Positions 1-8,075 of a DNA stretch of 21,335 nt are shown here, piece by piece (the stretch's first letter is position 1; each line of letters opens with the position of its first letter). The stretch is taken from NCBI GenBank assembly GCA_946885435.1, contig CAMPGL010000017.1, positions 1 to 21,335 of the forward strand, read 5' to 3'. Both the position numbers and the translations under genes were made by a program. The stretch comes from an uncultured Brevundimonas sp. Its GTDB lineage: Bacteria > Pseudomonadota > Alphaproteobacteria > Caulobacterales > Caulobacteraceae. Below the pieces are notes generated by a model, which worked only from the letters and a program-made list of their open reading frames with translations, did not search any database and was not told where the DNA came from.

Positions 1-633
1 CAGGCCGAAGCCGGCCGAGGAGTCGACGAAGGCCGGGCAGAAGATCGGCACGCCCATTTCATAGGCGGTCTGGATCAGGCTGCCTTCCTTCTTGGCGTTG
101 CCCTCCGACAGCCACTTGCCCATCTCCCAGATGAACTCGCGGCTGGAATAGCCGCGCGGCTCCAGCCGGTTGGCGATCTCCAGGATGGTGTGGTCGCAGG
201 CCTGGAGCTCTTCCTCGTCGATGTAGGTGTCGTAGATCCGGTCGATGTAGTTGTCGCGCAGGACGTTGTCGTCGACCGGCCCGGCGGCCTGGTAGTGCTT
301 GAAGCCGAGGGCCTCGAAGAAATCCATGTCGACGATGGAGGCGCCGGTGGCGACCACAGCGTCGATCATGCCGAACTTCACCATGTCGCGGTACACGTGC
401 ATACAGCCGCCGGCCGAGGTCGAGCCGGCCAGGATCAACCACGGCGAGCAGTCCTTGTCCTCGATGGCCATGTTGAAGATGTCGGCCGCGCGCGCGGTGT
501 CGCGGCTCGAAAACGACATCTTGCGCATCGAGTCGATGATCGGACGGGCGTCGAAGCTGGTGATGTCGACGTGCTCGACGGTGGTCTGAAGCAGTTCGGC
601 CTTGGCGTTGGAGCCTTGAACGGGAGCGTTCAT
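1..633 (-). CDS. Deoxyhypusine synthase-like polyamine synthase (C-terminus cut by window edge)
   Basis: The first 211 residues are visible; DHS proteins are usually about 340-350 residues, so roughly the last third, including the catalytic lysine region, lies outside. The call rests on DHS-family blocks: AGSTSAGG (about residues 69-76, NAD-binding region), GASIVDMDFFEALGF (about 97-111) and YEMGVPIFCPAFVDSSAGFG (about 191-210). Bacteria lack eIF5A, so bacterial DHS homologues are thought to make polyamines: homospermidine, or the agmatine-derived 1,9-bis(guanidino)-5-aza-nonane, the name used for many database entries. The ATG at 633 is preceded by an AAAGGGAAA stretch. The neighbouring decarboxylase could supply putrescine, which favours homospermidine, but that is inference. 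An intrinsic terminator upstream means this gene needs read-through or its own promoter; I see no clear promoter. Expected location is the cytoplasm. Confidence 0.88.
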   Translation of the reverse strand, partial: MNAPVQGSNAKAELLQTTVEHVDITSFDARPIIDSMRKMSFSSRDTARAADIFNMAIEDKDCSPWLILAGSTSAGGCMHVYRDMVKFGMIDAVVATGASIVDMDFFEALGFKHYQAAGPVDDNVLRDNYIDRIYDTYIDEEELQACDHTILEIANRLEPRGYSSREFIWEMGKWLSEGNAKKEGSLIQTAYEMGVPIFCPAFVDSSAGFGL

Positions 634-676
634 CTCGCGGGTTTCCCTTTGGTTTGAGCGCCCGTCAAAGAAAGGA

Positions 677-708
677 ACAGCGGCCCGGACGGAGCGACGG
701 GCCGCTGT
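677..708 (-). terminator. Intrinsic terminator after the decarboxylase gene
   Basis: A perfect 11-bp inverted repeat (ACAGCGGCCCG at 677-687 and its complement at 698-708) encloses a 10-base loop. Read on the minus strand it is followed at once by TCCTTTCTTT (676-667), a U-rich tail. It begins 28 bp after the decarboxylase stop and lies 43 bp before the next gene. Stem, tail and position all fit a Rho-independent terminator or attenuator acting on minus-strand transcripts. Confidence 0.8.
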
Positions 709-735
709 CTATAACCGATCAGCCGGCGAGGCGGT

Positions 736-2001
736 TCAGCGCCGCGACTTCTTCCGCTGGCCCGCCTTGCCCTTGGGGCGCGACAGGCGGACGACCTTGC
801 GAGCGGTTTCCTCGGCCGTGGTGCGCACGGTCGGGATGGAGCGCGGAGCCAGGCCGTAGAGCGAAGCCATCGGGGCGTCTTCGACCGCGGCCAGCTCATG
901 CTCGCCATAGCCGTTGAAGCCCGTCGTCATGGCGACGCCATAGGCGCCGAGCATGCCGATCTCGATGAAGTCGCCTTCCTGCACGTCGGCCGGCAGCCAG
1001 AACGGACCCGGCATGTGGTCGATGGAGTCGCAGGTCGGGCCGTAGAAGCGGAACGCCTTCAGCTCGGCCGAAGCCGCGCCGTCCCGAACCAGCTTGGTCG
1101 GGAAGGGCCAGCGCGAGTGGGTCGCGTCGAACAGCGAGCCGTACGAGCCGTCGTTGAGGTAGAGCGCGTCGCCCTTCCTCAGGTCGACCCGGCACAGCAC
1201 CGACGACGACTCGGCGACCAGCGCCCGGCCAGGTTCGCACCACAGTTCGGTCGTTTCCGACACCGGCATCTCGGCGAAGCCGCGATGGATGGCGTCGGCG
1301 TATTCCTGCATGTCCGGCGGGACCATGCCCGGATAGACCGAGGGGAAGCCGCCGCCGACATCGACGATGTCGACGATCACGCCGGCGCGCGAAATCGAGC
1401 GGCCGACCTGGGCCATCGCCGCCTGGTAGGCGGTCGGGCGCATGCACTGGCTGCCGACGTGGAACGACACGCCCATCAGCCCGTCCTTGACCGCTTGGCG
1501 CGTCGCCAGGAGCAGGGCGGGGGCCTGGTCCGGCGAGACGCCGAACTTGCCCGACAGGGTGTAGGCCGCACCGTCCGCGGAGACCGCCATGCGCACGACC
1601 AGGTTCAGGTCGGACGCGCCGCCCGTGGCGTCGAGGATCTTCTGCAGCTCTTCCTGGCAGTCGAGCGAGAAGGTCCGCACTCCGTGATCGAAGTACGCCC
1701 TGGTGATGGCCGAGCGGCTCTTGACCGGATGCATGAAGGCCAGGCGCGCGTCGGCGCTGACCGAACGCACCAGTTCGATCTCGGCAAGGGACGCGACGTC
1801 GAACGCGGTCACGCCCGCCTCGACCAGGGTCTCGATGACCCAGCGCGAGGGGTTCGCCTTCACCGCATAGAAGACGTCAGCTCTCAGATTGTCCTGGAAC
1901 CAGCGCGCCGCTACGGAAACAGAGCGCGGTCGCACAAGGGCGACGGGACGCTCCGGGGACCGCTCGCGGACCAGGTCCAGGGGCATATGGTACGTACGCA
2001 A
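736..2001 (-). CDS. Fold-III PLP-dependent ornithine/lysine decarboxylase
   Basis: This should decarboxylate L-ornithine (possibly also L-lysine) to putrescine or cadaverine in the cytoplasm. It has the alanine-racemase-fold decarboxylase signatures in order: the PLP lysine in VFYAVKANP, HVGSQC, the glycine-rich phosphate loop GGGFPSVYPG, WCEPGRALVAES, and GPTCDSID, whose Cys-Asp pair is the inter-subunit active-site hallmark of ODC-type enzymes. It ends YGVAMTTGFNGY plus a lysine/arginine-rich tail. I chose the TTG at 2001 because AGGGGG sits 8 bases upstream; this gives a protein starting MRTYHMPLDL, about 421 residues. The ATG at 1986 is the alternative, but it has no ribosome binding site at normal spacing. 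ODC versus LDC versus dual specificity cannot be settled by eye. The adjacent DHS-like synthase supports a polyamine role. Confidence 0.88.
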   Translation of the reverse strand: MRTYHMPLDLVRERSPERPVALVRPRSVSVAARWFQDNLRADVFYAVKANPSRWVIETLVEAGVTAFDVASLAEIELVRSVSADARLAFMHPVKSRSAITRAYFDHGVRTFSLDCQEELQKILDATGGASDLNLVVRMAVSADGAAYTLSGKFGVSPDQAPALLLATRQAVKDGLMGVSFHVGSQCMRPTAYQAAMAQVGRSISRAGVIVDIVDVGGGFPSVYPGMVPPDMQEYADAIHRGFAEMPVSETTELWCEPGRALVAESSSVLCRVDLRKGDALYLNDGSYGSLFDATHSRWPFPTKLVRDGAASAELKAFRFYGPTCDSIDHMPGPFWLPADVQEGDFIEIGMLGAYGVAMTTGFNGYGEHELAAVEDAPMASLYGLAPRSIPTVRTTAEETARKVVRLSRPKGKAGQRKKSRR

Positions 2002-2212
2002 AGCACGTAACCCCCTGTAGATTGTTAAACCCAGACCGGCGTTAGCAGCGCAATTGGACAACGGGGTCCGCCGGAGCGCGCGATATGGGGTCGCGGGACC
2101 GTCATGTAAAGCGGTTTTTTCTGGGCGGTCCCGACGTGACAGGACCGTAACTTGTGGACGGGCCGCCGGGTTCTAGGGTGCTGGCGCAAGCCATGCGCCT
2201 GGAGGGGCTTAG
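2002..2212. promoter_or_regulatory. Divergent intergenic region with a spaced inverted repeat
   Basis: This region must hold the promoters of the minus-strand decarboxylase and the plus-strand peptidase. It contains an inverted repeat, GGGACCG at 2095-2101 and CGGTCCC at 2126-2132. The half-sites start 31 bp apart, about three helical turns, and a T6 run (2115-2120) lies between them. A further GGACCGT occurs at 2142-2148. The spacing suits a dimeric regulator but nothing identifies one. Confidence 0.35.
2152..2179 (+). promoter_or_regulatory. Candidate promoter of the first M16 peptidase gene
   Basis: TTGTGG (2152-2157), a 16-bp spacer and TAGGGT (2174-2179) lie 33 bp before the start codon. 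The -10-like core is weak. The equivalent position before the second, duplicated peptidase gene has TTGCCG-N16-TAGGTT, and the following bases are also alike (CTAGG, then TGC, GGC and CAAG), so the element looks conserved between the copies. Confidence 0.35.
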
Positions 2213-5023
2213 ATGCGCGTTCTCAATATCCTGATGGCGGGAATGGTGGCGCTCGCCCCCATGGTCAGCGCCGCTTCCGCCGCGGCCCAGACCCTGCCGC
2301 CGCCGGCGCCCGCCGAGGAGCTCGCTCGCGGCATCGAGCTCGACTACGACACCTTCACCCTCGACAACGGCCTGCGTGTCGTCGTCCACACCGACCGCAA
2401 GGCGCCGGTGGTGGCGGTCCAGGCCTGGTACAACGTCGGCTCCAAGGACGAACCCGAGGGCCAGACCGGCTTCGCCCACCTGTTCGAGCACATCGGTCTG
2501 TTTAACGGCACCGAGAACCTGCCGGGCGGCCTGATGGAGCCGCTGAGGGCGCTCGGCGCGACCGACTGGAACGGCACGACCTGGTACGACCGGACCAACT
2601 TCTTCCAGACGGTCCCGACCGCCGCGCTGGAACAGGCGCTCTACATGGAGAGCGACCGGATGGGGCACCTGCTGGGCGCCCTGACCCAGGAGCGGCTCGA
2701 TAACCAGCGGGGCGTCGTCCAGAACGAGAAGCGCCAGGGCGACAACAACCCCTACGGCCTCGTCTTCTATTCGATGCTCGACGCCCTGTTCCCCGAGGGC
2801 CACCCCTACGCCCACTCGACGATCGGCTCGATGGCGGACCTGGACGCCGCCTCGCTGCAGGACCTGCGCGACTGGCACCGTGATAACTACGGGCCGAACA
2901 ACGCCGTGCTGGTGCTGGCCGGTGACATCGACGTCGAGACGGCCCGGACCCTGGTCGAGCGCTACTTCGCGCACATCCCGCGCGGGCCTCAGAACCACCC
3001 GGCCGAGGCGGATATTCCCACCTTGGACGAGCGTGTTGACCTGACACTGCGCGACCGCGTCTCGAACACCCGCCTGTACCGCACCTGGGTGGTGCCCGGC
3101 CTGCTCGACGCCTCGGCGGCCGAGCTGGACGTGGCCGCCACCGTGCTGGGCGGCCTGGCGTCCTCGCGGCTCGACAATGAGCTGGTGCGTAGCGACGAGA
3201 CCGCCGTCTCGGTCACCGGCGGCGTCCAGTCCTTCCATCGACTGGGCTTCTTCCAGGTCACAGTGGACGTGAAGCCGGGCGAGGACGTCGACGCCGTCTC
3301 GCAGCGTCTGGATCAGATCATCGCCGACTTCATCGTCAACGGCCCGACCGAGGACGAGGTCCAGCGCGTCGTCACCACGGCCCTGTCGCAGCAGATGCAG
3401 GCGCTGGAGCCGACCGGCGGCTTCGGCGGCCAGTCGGTCGTTCTGGCTGAAGGCATGCTCTACGCCGACGACCCCGGCTTCTACCGTCAGCAACTGCGTG
3501 AACTCAGCGAGGTCACCCCGGCCTCGGTGCGCGAGGCCATGGGCCGCTGGCTGACCCGTCCGGTGCTCGCCATCCGCGTCGATCCGGGCGAGCGCGAGCC
3601 CTACGTCGAGGCCGCCAGCGAACGCCCTGCGCCCGAGCCGGTCGAACCCCTGACCGTCACGCCGCGCGGGCCGATCCCGCCGGTGGGCGAGCTCACTCCG
3701 CTGGACTTCCCGGCCGTCGAGCGGGCGCGCCTGTCGAACGGGCTGGAGGTCGTCTACGCCCGCTCGGCCGCCGTTCCGGTCACCCGCGTGGCGCTGGAGT
3801 TCGACGCCGGCCTCGCCGCCGATTCCGCCGACGCCCTGGGCACGCACCGGCTGATGTTGAACCTGCTGACCGAGGCGACCGAGACCCGAGACGCGGTCGA
3901 ACTGGCGGAAGCCGAGGAGCGTCTCGGCGCGACCATCGGGACCCAGTCCAGCATGGACCGCACCGCTCTGATGCTGGTCACCCCCAGCGCCAATCTGACG
4001 CCGTCGCTGATGCTGCTGGCCGACATCGCCATGAACCCGGCGTTCGCGCCCGACGAGATCGAGCGCCTGCGCGCACAGCAACTGGCCGCCATCGCCGCCG
4101 AGCTGACCCAGCCGAACGGCCTGGGTCTGCGGGCCCTGCCGCCGCTGCTCTACGGAACCAGCCATCCCTACGGCCGGCCGTTCACGGGCACGGGCGACGC
4201 CGAGGCCGTGGCCGGCATCGACCGCGAAGACCTCGTCGCCTTCCACCAGGCCTGGATCCGGCCGGACAACGCCCAGCTGTTCGTGGTGTCCGACCGCCCG
4301 CTGGCGGAAATCACCGCCGCGCTCGAGGCCGCCTTCGCCGGCTGGACCGCCCCGCCCACGCCGCGCGGCGTCAAGGACTTCACCGCGCCCATCGATTCCG
4401 GCCAGCCGCGCATCGTGCTCATCGACCGGCCGCAGTCGCCGCAGTCTGTGATCCTGGGCGCCTCGGTGATGCCGGTGACCGGCCAGGACGACCTGCTGGC
4501 TCTGAACGCCGCCAACGAGGTCATCGGCAACGGCTTCCTGTCGCGCATCAACCAGGACATCCGCGAGACCCGCGGCTGGTCCTACGGCCTGCGAGGGATC
4601 GTCAACACCCTGGAGAACCAGACGCCCTACATCATCACCGCCCCGGTGCAAGCCGACCGGACCGGTGAGTCGATCGCGGTGCTGCTCGACCAGTACCGCC
4701 GCTTCGCCAGCACGGACGGAGTCACCGAGGCGGAGCTGACACGGACCATCAATGGCAACGTCCGCCAGCTGCCCGGCGGCTTCGAGACCTCTGCCGCCAT
4801 CCTTGGCGCGCTTCGCTCCAACGCGCTCTACGGCCGGCCGGACACCTACTGGGAGGAGGTCGCGCCGCGCTATCAGGCGATGACGGCGTCCGGTCTCGAT
4901 CAGGCCGCGCGCGCGGTGATCGATCCCAACCGCTTCGTCTGGGTCGTCGTCGGCGACGCCTCGGTGGTCCGGCCTCAACTTGAGGCCCTCGGTCTGCCGG
5001 TCGAGGTTCGCCCCGCGCAGTAA
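2213..5023 (+). CDS. Secreted M16 family zinc metallopeptidase, copy 1
   Basis: This is a 936-residue two-domain insulinase/pitrilysin-type peptidase, predicted to be exported: signal peptide about residues 1-25, ending SAASAAA before Gln. The N-terminal domain carries the inverted zinc motif HLFEH (His89, Glu92, His93) with the downstream ligand Glu172 in VVQNEKRQG, so it should be active. The C-terminal half (from about residue 490, ERARLSNGLEVVYARSAAV) repeats the fold without HxxEH, as usual for the inactive half. GGAGGGG at 2201-2207, 5 bases before the ATG, fixes the start. Odd point: after HLFEH it reads IGLFNGTEN, one residue longer than copy 2 (LMFGGSEN). Family members degrade peptides in the periplasm or process proteins; the substrate here is unknown. 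Confidence 0.93.
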   Translation: MRVLNILMAGMVALAPMVSAASAAAQTLPPPAPAEELARGIELDYDTFTLDNGLRVVVHTDRKAPVVAVQAWYNVGSKDEPEGQTGFAHLFEHIGLFNGTENLPGGLMEPLRALGATDWNGTTWYDRTNFFQTVPTAALEQALYMESDRMGHLLGALTQERLDNQRGVVQNEKRQGDNNPYGLVFYSMLDALFPEGHPYAHSTIGSMADLDAASLQDLRDWHRDNYGPNNAVLVLAGDIDVETARTLVERYFAHIPRGPQNHPAEADIPTLDERVDLTLRDRVSNTRLYRTWVVPGLLDASAAELDVAATVLGGLASSRLDNELVRSDETAVSVTGGVQSFHRLGFFQVTVDVKPGEDVDAVSQRLDQIIADFIVNGPTEDEVQRVVTTALSQQMQALEPTGGFGGQSVVLAEGMLYADDPGFYRQQLRELSEVTPASVREAMGRWLTRPVLAIRVDPGEREPYVEAASERPAPEPVEPLTVTPRGPIPPVGELTPLDFPAVERARLSNGLEVVYARSAAVPVTRVALEFDAGLAADSADALGTHRLMLNLLTEATETRDAVELAEAEERLGATIGTQSSMDRTALMLVTPSANLTPSLMLLADIAMNPAFAPDEIERLRAQQLAAIAAELTQPNGLGLRALPPLLYGTSHPYGRPFTGTGDAEAVAGIDREDLVAFHQAWIRPDNAQLFVVSDRPLAEITAALEAAFAGWTAPPTPRGVKDFTAPIDSGQPRIVLIDRPQSPQSVILGASVMPVTGQDDLLALNAANEVIGNGFLSRINQDIRETRGWSYGLRGIVNTLENQTPYIITAPVQADRTGESIAVLLDQYRRFASTDGVTEAELTRTINGNVRQLPGGFETSAAILGALRSNALYGRPDTYWEEVAPRYQAMTASGLDQAARAVIDPNRFVWVVVGDASVVRPQLEALGLPVEVRPAQ

Positions 5024-5050
5024 TCCGTCGCGCCTTTCGGTCCGTACCTG

Positions 5051-5072
5051 CCCGCGCGGGTTGCCGCGCGGG
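5051..5072 (+). terminator. GC hairpin between the two M16 genes
   Basis: A perfect 9-bp stem, CCCGCGCGG (5051-5059) with CCGCGCGGG (5064-5072), and a GTTG loop lie 28 bp after the copy 1 stop. There is no T tract, so it is at best a weak or Rho-assisted terminator. It overlaps the -35-like part of the candidate promoter for copy 2. Confidence 0.4.
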
Positions 5073-5088
5073 CGACGGCTGCTAGGTT
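5061..5088 (+). promoter_or_regulatory. Candidate promoter of the second M16 peptidase gene
   Basis: TTGCCG (5061-5066), a 16-bp spacer and TAGGTT (5083-5088), within GCTAGGTT, which partly matches the Caulobacter GCTANAWC -10 pattern. The spacing and -10-like core match the element before copy 1. The match to consensus is modest; the main support is conservation between the duplicated upstream regions. Confidence 0.35.
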
Positions 5089-5126
5089 GCCCGGCTCAAG
5101 AAGTCAGCTTTCAGGGGAGGGCGTCG

Positions 5127-7949
5127 ATGCGCCTGTTCGAAGCCAGGATATTCAGATGGGCGGCCGTGGCCGCCGCCGCGGTCTCGCTCGCGGCCGGGCC
5201 GGTCGTGGCCAGCGCCCAGCAGGCCGGAGCGCCGGTCGAGGAGCTCATCGAGGGGGTGAACATCCCCTATGAGACCTTCACCCTGGACAACGGGCTTCGC
5301 GTCATCGTCCACGAGGACCACTCGGCCCCGATCGTGGCGGTGTCGGTCTGGTACAACGTCGGCTCCAAGGACGAGCCGGCCGGCCGCACCGGCTTCGCCC
5401 ACCTGTTCGAACACCTGATGTTCGGCGGCTCCGAGAACGCGCCGGGCAGCTACATCACCCGGCTGGTGGGCATCGGCGCCACCGACCTGAACGGCACCAC
5501 TTGGTTCGACCGCACCAACTATTTCCAGACGGTCGCCACCCCGGCGCTCGAATACGCCCTCTATGTCGAGAGCGACCGCATGGGCCACATGCTGGGCGCC
5601 ATCACCCAGGAGACTCTCGATCTCCAGCGGGGCGTCGTCCAGAACGAGAAGCGCCAGGGCGACAACAACCCGTTCGGCCTGGTCCAGTACGCCCGCCTCG
5701 AGGCCATGTTCCCCGAAGGCCACCCCTACCGTCACTCGACCATCGGCTCGATGGCCGACCTGGACGCCGCCTCGATGGACGACGTGCGGACCTGGTTCAT
5801 CGAGAACTACGGCCCGAACAACGCCGTGCTCGTGCTGGCCGGTGATGTCACGGTCGAGCGCGCGCGCGAGCTGGTCGAGCAGTATTTCGGCTCCATCCCG
5901 CGCGGTCCGGTGAACGAGCCCGCCCAGGCCGACATTCCGACCCTGGATGCGCCGATCAGCCAGGTCATGCACGACCGGGTGCCGTACGTCCGTCTGTACC
6001 GCAGCTGGGTCGTGCCCGGCCTGCTGGACGAGCAGTCCATCCCGCTCAGCGTCGGCGCCTCGGTGCTCGGCGGCCTCGCCTCCTCGCGCCTGGACAATGA
6101 GCTGGTCCGCGGCGACCAGACGGCGGTTTCGGTCACCTCCTCCTACCAGCCCTTCCACCGCCTCGGCTTTTTCGACGTCGTCGTGAACGTGAAGCCCGGT
6201 CAGGACCCCGACGCCGTCGCCGCGCGTCTGGACGCCATCATCGCCGACTTCATCGCCAACGGCCCGACCGAGGACGAGGTCCGCCGCGTCGTGACCCAGC
6301 AGGTCGCCGGCCGCATCTATGGTCTTGAGCAGGTCGGCGGCTTCGGCGGCCGCGCCACGGCCCTGGCCGAAGGCGCTCTCTACGCCAACGACCCGGACTT
6401 CTATCAGCGCCAGCTGCGCGCCTACGCCGAGGTCACCCCGGCCCAGGTGACCGAGGTCATGCAGCGCTGGCTGACCCGTCCGGTCTACGCCCTGCGCGTC
6501 GAACCCGGTGAGCGCGAAGCCTACGTCGAGGCCTCGGCCACGCCTTCGGGCGCCGCTCCGGCCAGCGCGCCGGTCGAATACACCCCGACCCCGCGTCCGC
6601 CCCTGCCGGAAATCGGCCAGGTGTCGCCGCTGGACTTCCCCGCCATCGAACGGGCCCGCCTGTCGAACGGCATCGAAGTCGTCTTCTCGCAGGCGGCCTC
6701 CGTGCCGGCCACGCGGGTGGCGGTCGAGTTCGACGCCGGCTGGTCCGCCGATCCGGCCAACCAGCTCGGTCTGCAGTCGCTGATGCTGAACCTGATGACC
6801 GAGGCCGCCGGCGGCATGAACGCCACCCAGCTGGCCGAGGCCCAGGAGCGTCTCGGCGCCTCGGTCGACGCCAGCGCCTCGATGGACCGCACGGTGGTCA
6901 GCCTGACCTCGGTCACGCCGAACCTGGCCCCGTCGCTGGACCTGCTCGAAGCGGTCGTCCGCGAGCCCACCTTCGCTCCGGAAGAGGTCGAACGCCTGCG
7001 CGGCCAGCAACTTGCCGCCATCGCCAGCGAGCTGTCGCAACCCGGCGGCCTGGGCACGCGCGCCCTGTTCACCGCCCTCTACGGCGAAGGCAGCGGCTAC
7101 GGCCGCGGCACCAGCGGCCTCGGCGAGGCGGCGGCGGTCCAGGCGGTCACCCGCGAGGACATCGTCGGCTTCCACCAGGCGTGGATCCGTCCCGACAACG
7201 CCCGCATCTTCGTGGTGTCGGACCGTCCGATGTCGGAAATCCTGCCGCAGCTGGAATCGCGCTTCGGGGACTGGGCCGCGCCGTCGACCCCGCGCGGAAC
7301 CAAGGCCATCGGCGACGTCCCGGCGCCGCAGCCCCGCATCATCCTGATCGACCGGCCGCAGTCGCCCCAGTCGCTGATCCTCGGCGGTCAGGTGCTGGAC
7401 GTGCGCGGCACGGACGACCGTCTGGTGCTGGACGCCGCCATGGAGGTGCTCGGCAACGGCTTCTCCTCGCGGATCAACACCGACCTGCGTGAGACGCGCG
7501 GCTGGTCCTACGGCTCGCGCAGCTTCGTCTCGGCGCTGGAGGGCCGCTCGCCCTACGTCATCAACGCTCCGGTCCAGGCCGACCGCACCGGCGAGGCCAT
7601 CGCCTCGATCATCGCGGTCCACCAGGGCTTCCTGGGCGACGAGGGCGTGAACGAGCGCGAACTCGGCTTGGTCATGGACGCCGCCACGCGCCGTCTGGCC
7701 GGCCAGTTCGAGACCTCCTCGGCGGTGCTCGGCGCCTTGCGCTCGAATGTGCTGTTCCAGCGCCCAGACGACTACTGGGAGCAGGCCGGTACGCGCTATC
7801 TCGGCCTGACGGCCCAGTCGCTGGATCAGGCGGCGCGCGGCGCCATCGACCCCAGCCGCTTCGTCTGGGTCGTCGTCGGCGATGCTTCGGTCGTCCGTCC
7901 GCAACTGGAAGCGCTTGGCCTGCCGGTCGAGGTTCGACCGGCGCAGTAA
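5127..7949 (+). CDS. Secreted M16 family zinc metallopeptidase, copy 2
   Basis: This is a 940-residue paralogue of the preceding gene with the same two-domain layout. The signal peptide is about residues 1-30 (hydrophobic core WAAVAAAAVSLAAG, cleavage near ASA-Q). Zinc site: HLFEH with His92, Glu95 and His96, plus Glu174 in VVQNEKRQG. The second M16 half starts near residue 500 (ERARLSNGIEVVFSQAAS) and lacks the zinc motif. I chose the ATG at 5127 because AGGGGAGGG (5113-5121) sits 5 bases upstream and the signal peptide follows; an in-frame extension upstream would start inside the previous gene and has no such support. The final 30 residues are identical to copy 1 despite 12 silent codon differences. 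The two products might form a heterodimer, as some M16B proteins do, but each is already a full-length two-domain protein. Confidence 0.93.
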   Translation: MRLFEARIFRWAAVAAAAVSLAAGPVVASAQQAGAPVEELIEGVNIPYETFTLDNGLRVIVHEDHSAPIVAVSVWYNVGSKDEPAGRTGFAHLFEHLMFGGSENAPGSYITRLVGIGATDLNGTTWFDRTNYFQTVATPALEYALYVESDRMGHMLGAITQETLDLQRGVVQNEKRQGDNNPFGLVQYARLEAMFPEGHPYRHSTIGSMADLDAASMDDVRTWFIENYGPNNAVLVLAGDVTVERARELVEQYFGSIPRGPVNEPAQADIPTLDAPISQVMHDRVPYVRLYRSWVVPGLLDEQSIPLSVGASVLGGLASSRLDNELVRGDQTAVSVTSSYQPFHRLGFFDVVVNVKPGQDPDAVAARLDAIIADFIANGPTEDEVRRVVTQQVAGRIYGLEQVGGFGGRATALAEGALYANDPDFYQRQLRAYAEVTPAQVTEVMQRWLTRPVYALRVEPGEREAYVEASATPSGAAPASAPVEYTPTPRPPLPEIGQVSPLDFPAIERARLSNGIEVVFSQAASVPATRVAVEFDAGWSADPANQLGLQSLMLNLMTEAAGGMNATQLAEAQERLGASVDASASMDRTVVSLTSVTPNLAPSLDLLEAVVREPTFAPEEVERLRGQQLAAIASELSQPGGLGTRALFTALYGEGSGYGRGTSGLGEAAAVQAVTREDIVGFHQAWIRPDNARIFVVSDRPMSEILPQLESRFGDWAAPSTPRGTKAIGDVPAPQPRIILIDRPQSPQSLILGGQVLDVRGTDDRLVLDAAMEVLGNGFSSRINTDLRETRGWSYGSRSFVSALEGRSPYVINAPVQADRTGEAIASIIAVHQGFLGDEGVNERELGLVMDAATRRLAGQFETSSAVLGALRSNVLFQRPDDYWEQAGTRYLGLTAQSLDQAARGAIDPSRFVWVVVGDASVVRPQLEALGLPVEVRPAQ

Positions 7950-7956
7950 GCGGTCC

Positions 7957-7991
7957 TCCGCCCAGAGCGGCCGCAAGCCGCTCTGGACGGA
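7957..7991 (+). terminator. Hairpin after the second M16 gene
   Basis: A perfect 10-bp stem, CCAGAGCGGC (7962-7971) with GCCGCTCTGG (7977-7986), and loop CGCAA. After one mismatch it extends by TCCG/CGGA to a 15-position stem. It begins 8 bp after the stop. No T tract follows, but the stem is strong and well placed to separate the peptidase genes from phnC. Confidence 0.5.
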
Positions 7992-8075
7992 AACGCCGCC
8001 CGCATGGCATTAAGACTTGCCGGAGCGCCTCTCGCGCGTCATGCGGCGCCGTCGCCATCAGCTTTCCGCGAGACC

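Noticed and set aside
2102..4978. Long open frame antisense to the first M16 gene
   Set aside because: GC-rich third positions keep the opposite strand open. The translation is Arg/Gly/His/Asp-rich with no domain, and the plus-strand gene has clear zinc motifs and a signal peptide.
4980..5126. Upstream extension of the second M16 gene, starting inside the first
   Set aside because: There is no ribosome binding site or signal peptide at that start, whereas 5127 has a strong SD followed by a clean signal peptide.
5082..7976. Long open frame antisense to the second M16 gene
   Set aside because: Same effect as for the first copy; the composition is a mirror of the real gene and no motif is present.
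8004..8075. Earlier ATG for phnC
   Set aside because: It would add a low-complexity extension not expected in PhnC; I keep 8076 but cannot exclude it.
7992..8075. Possible PHO box before phnC (a GTCAT followed by CGTCGCC)
   Set aside because: The half-sites are 13 bp apart, not 11, and match the consensus poorly.
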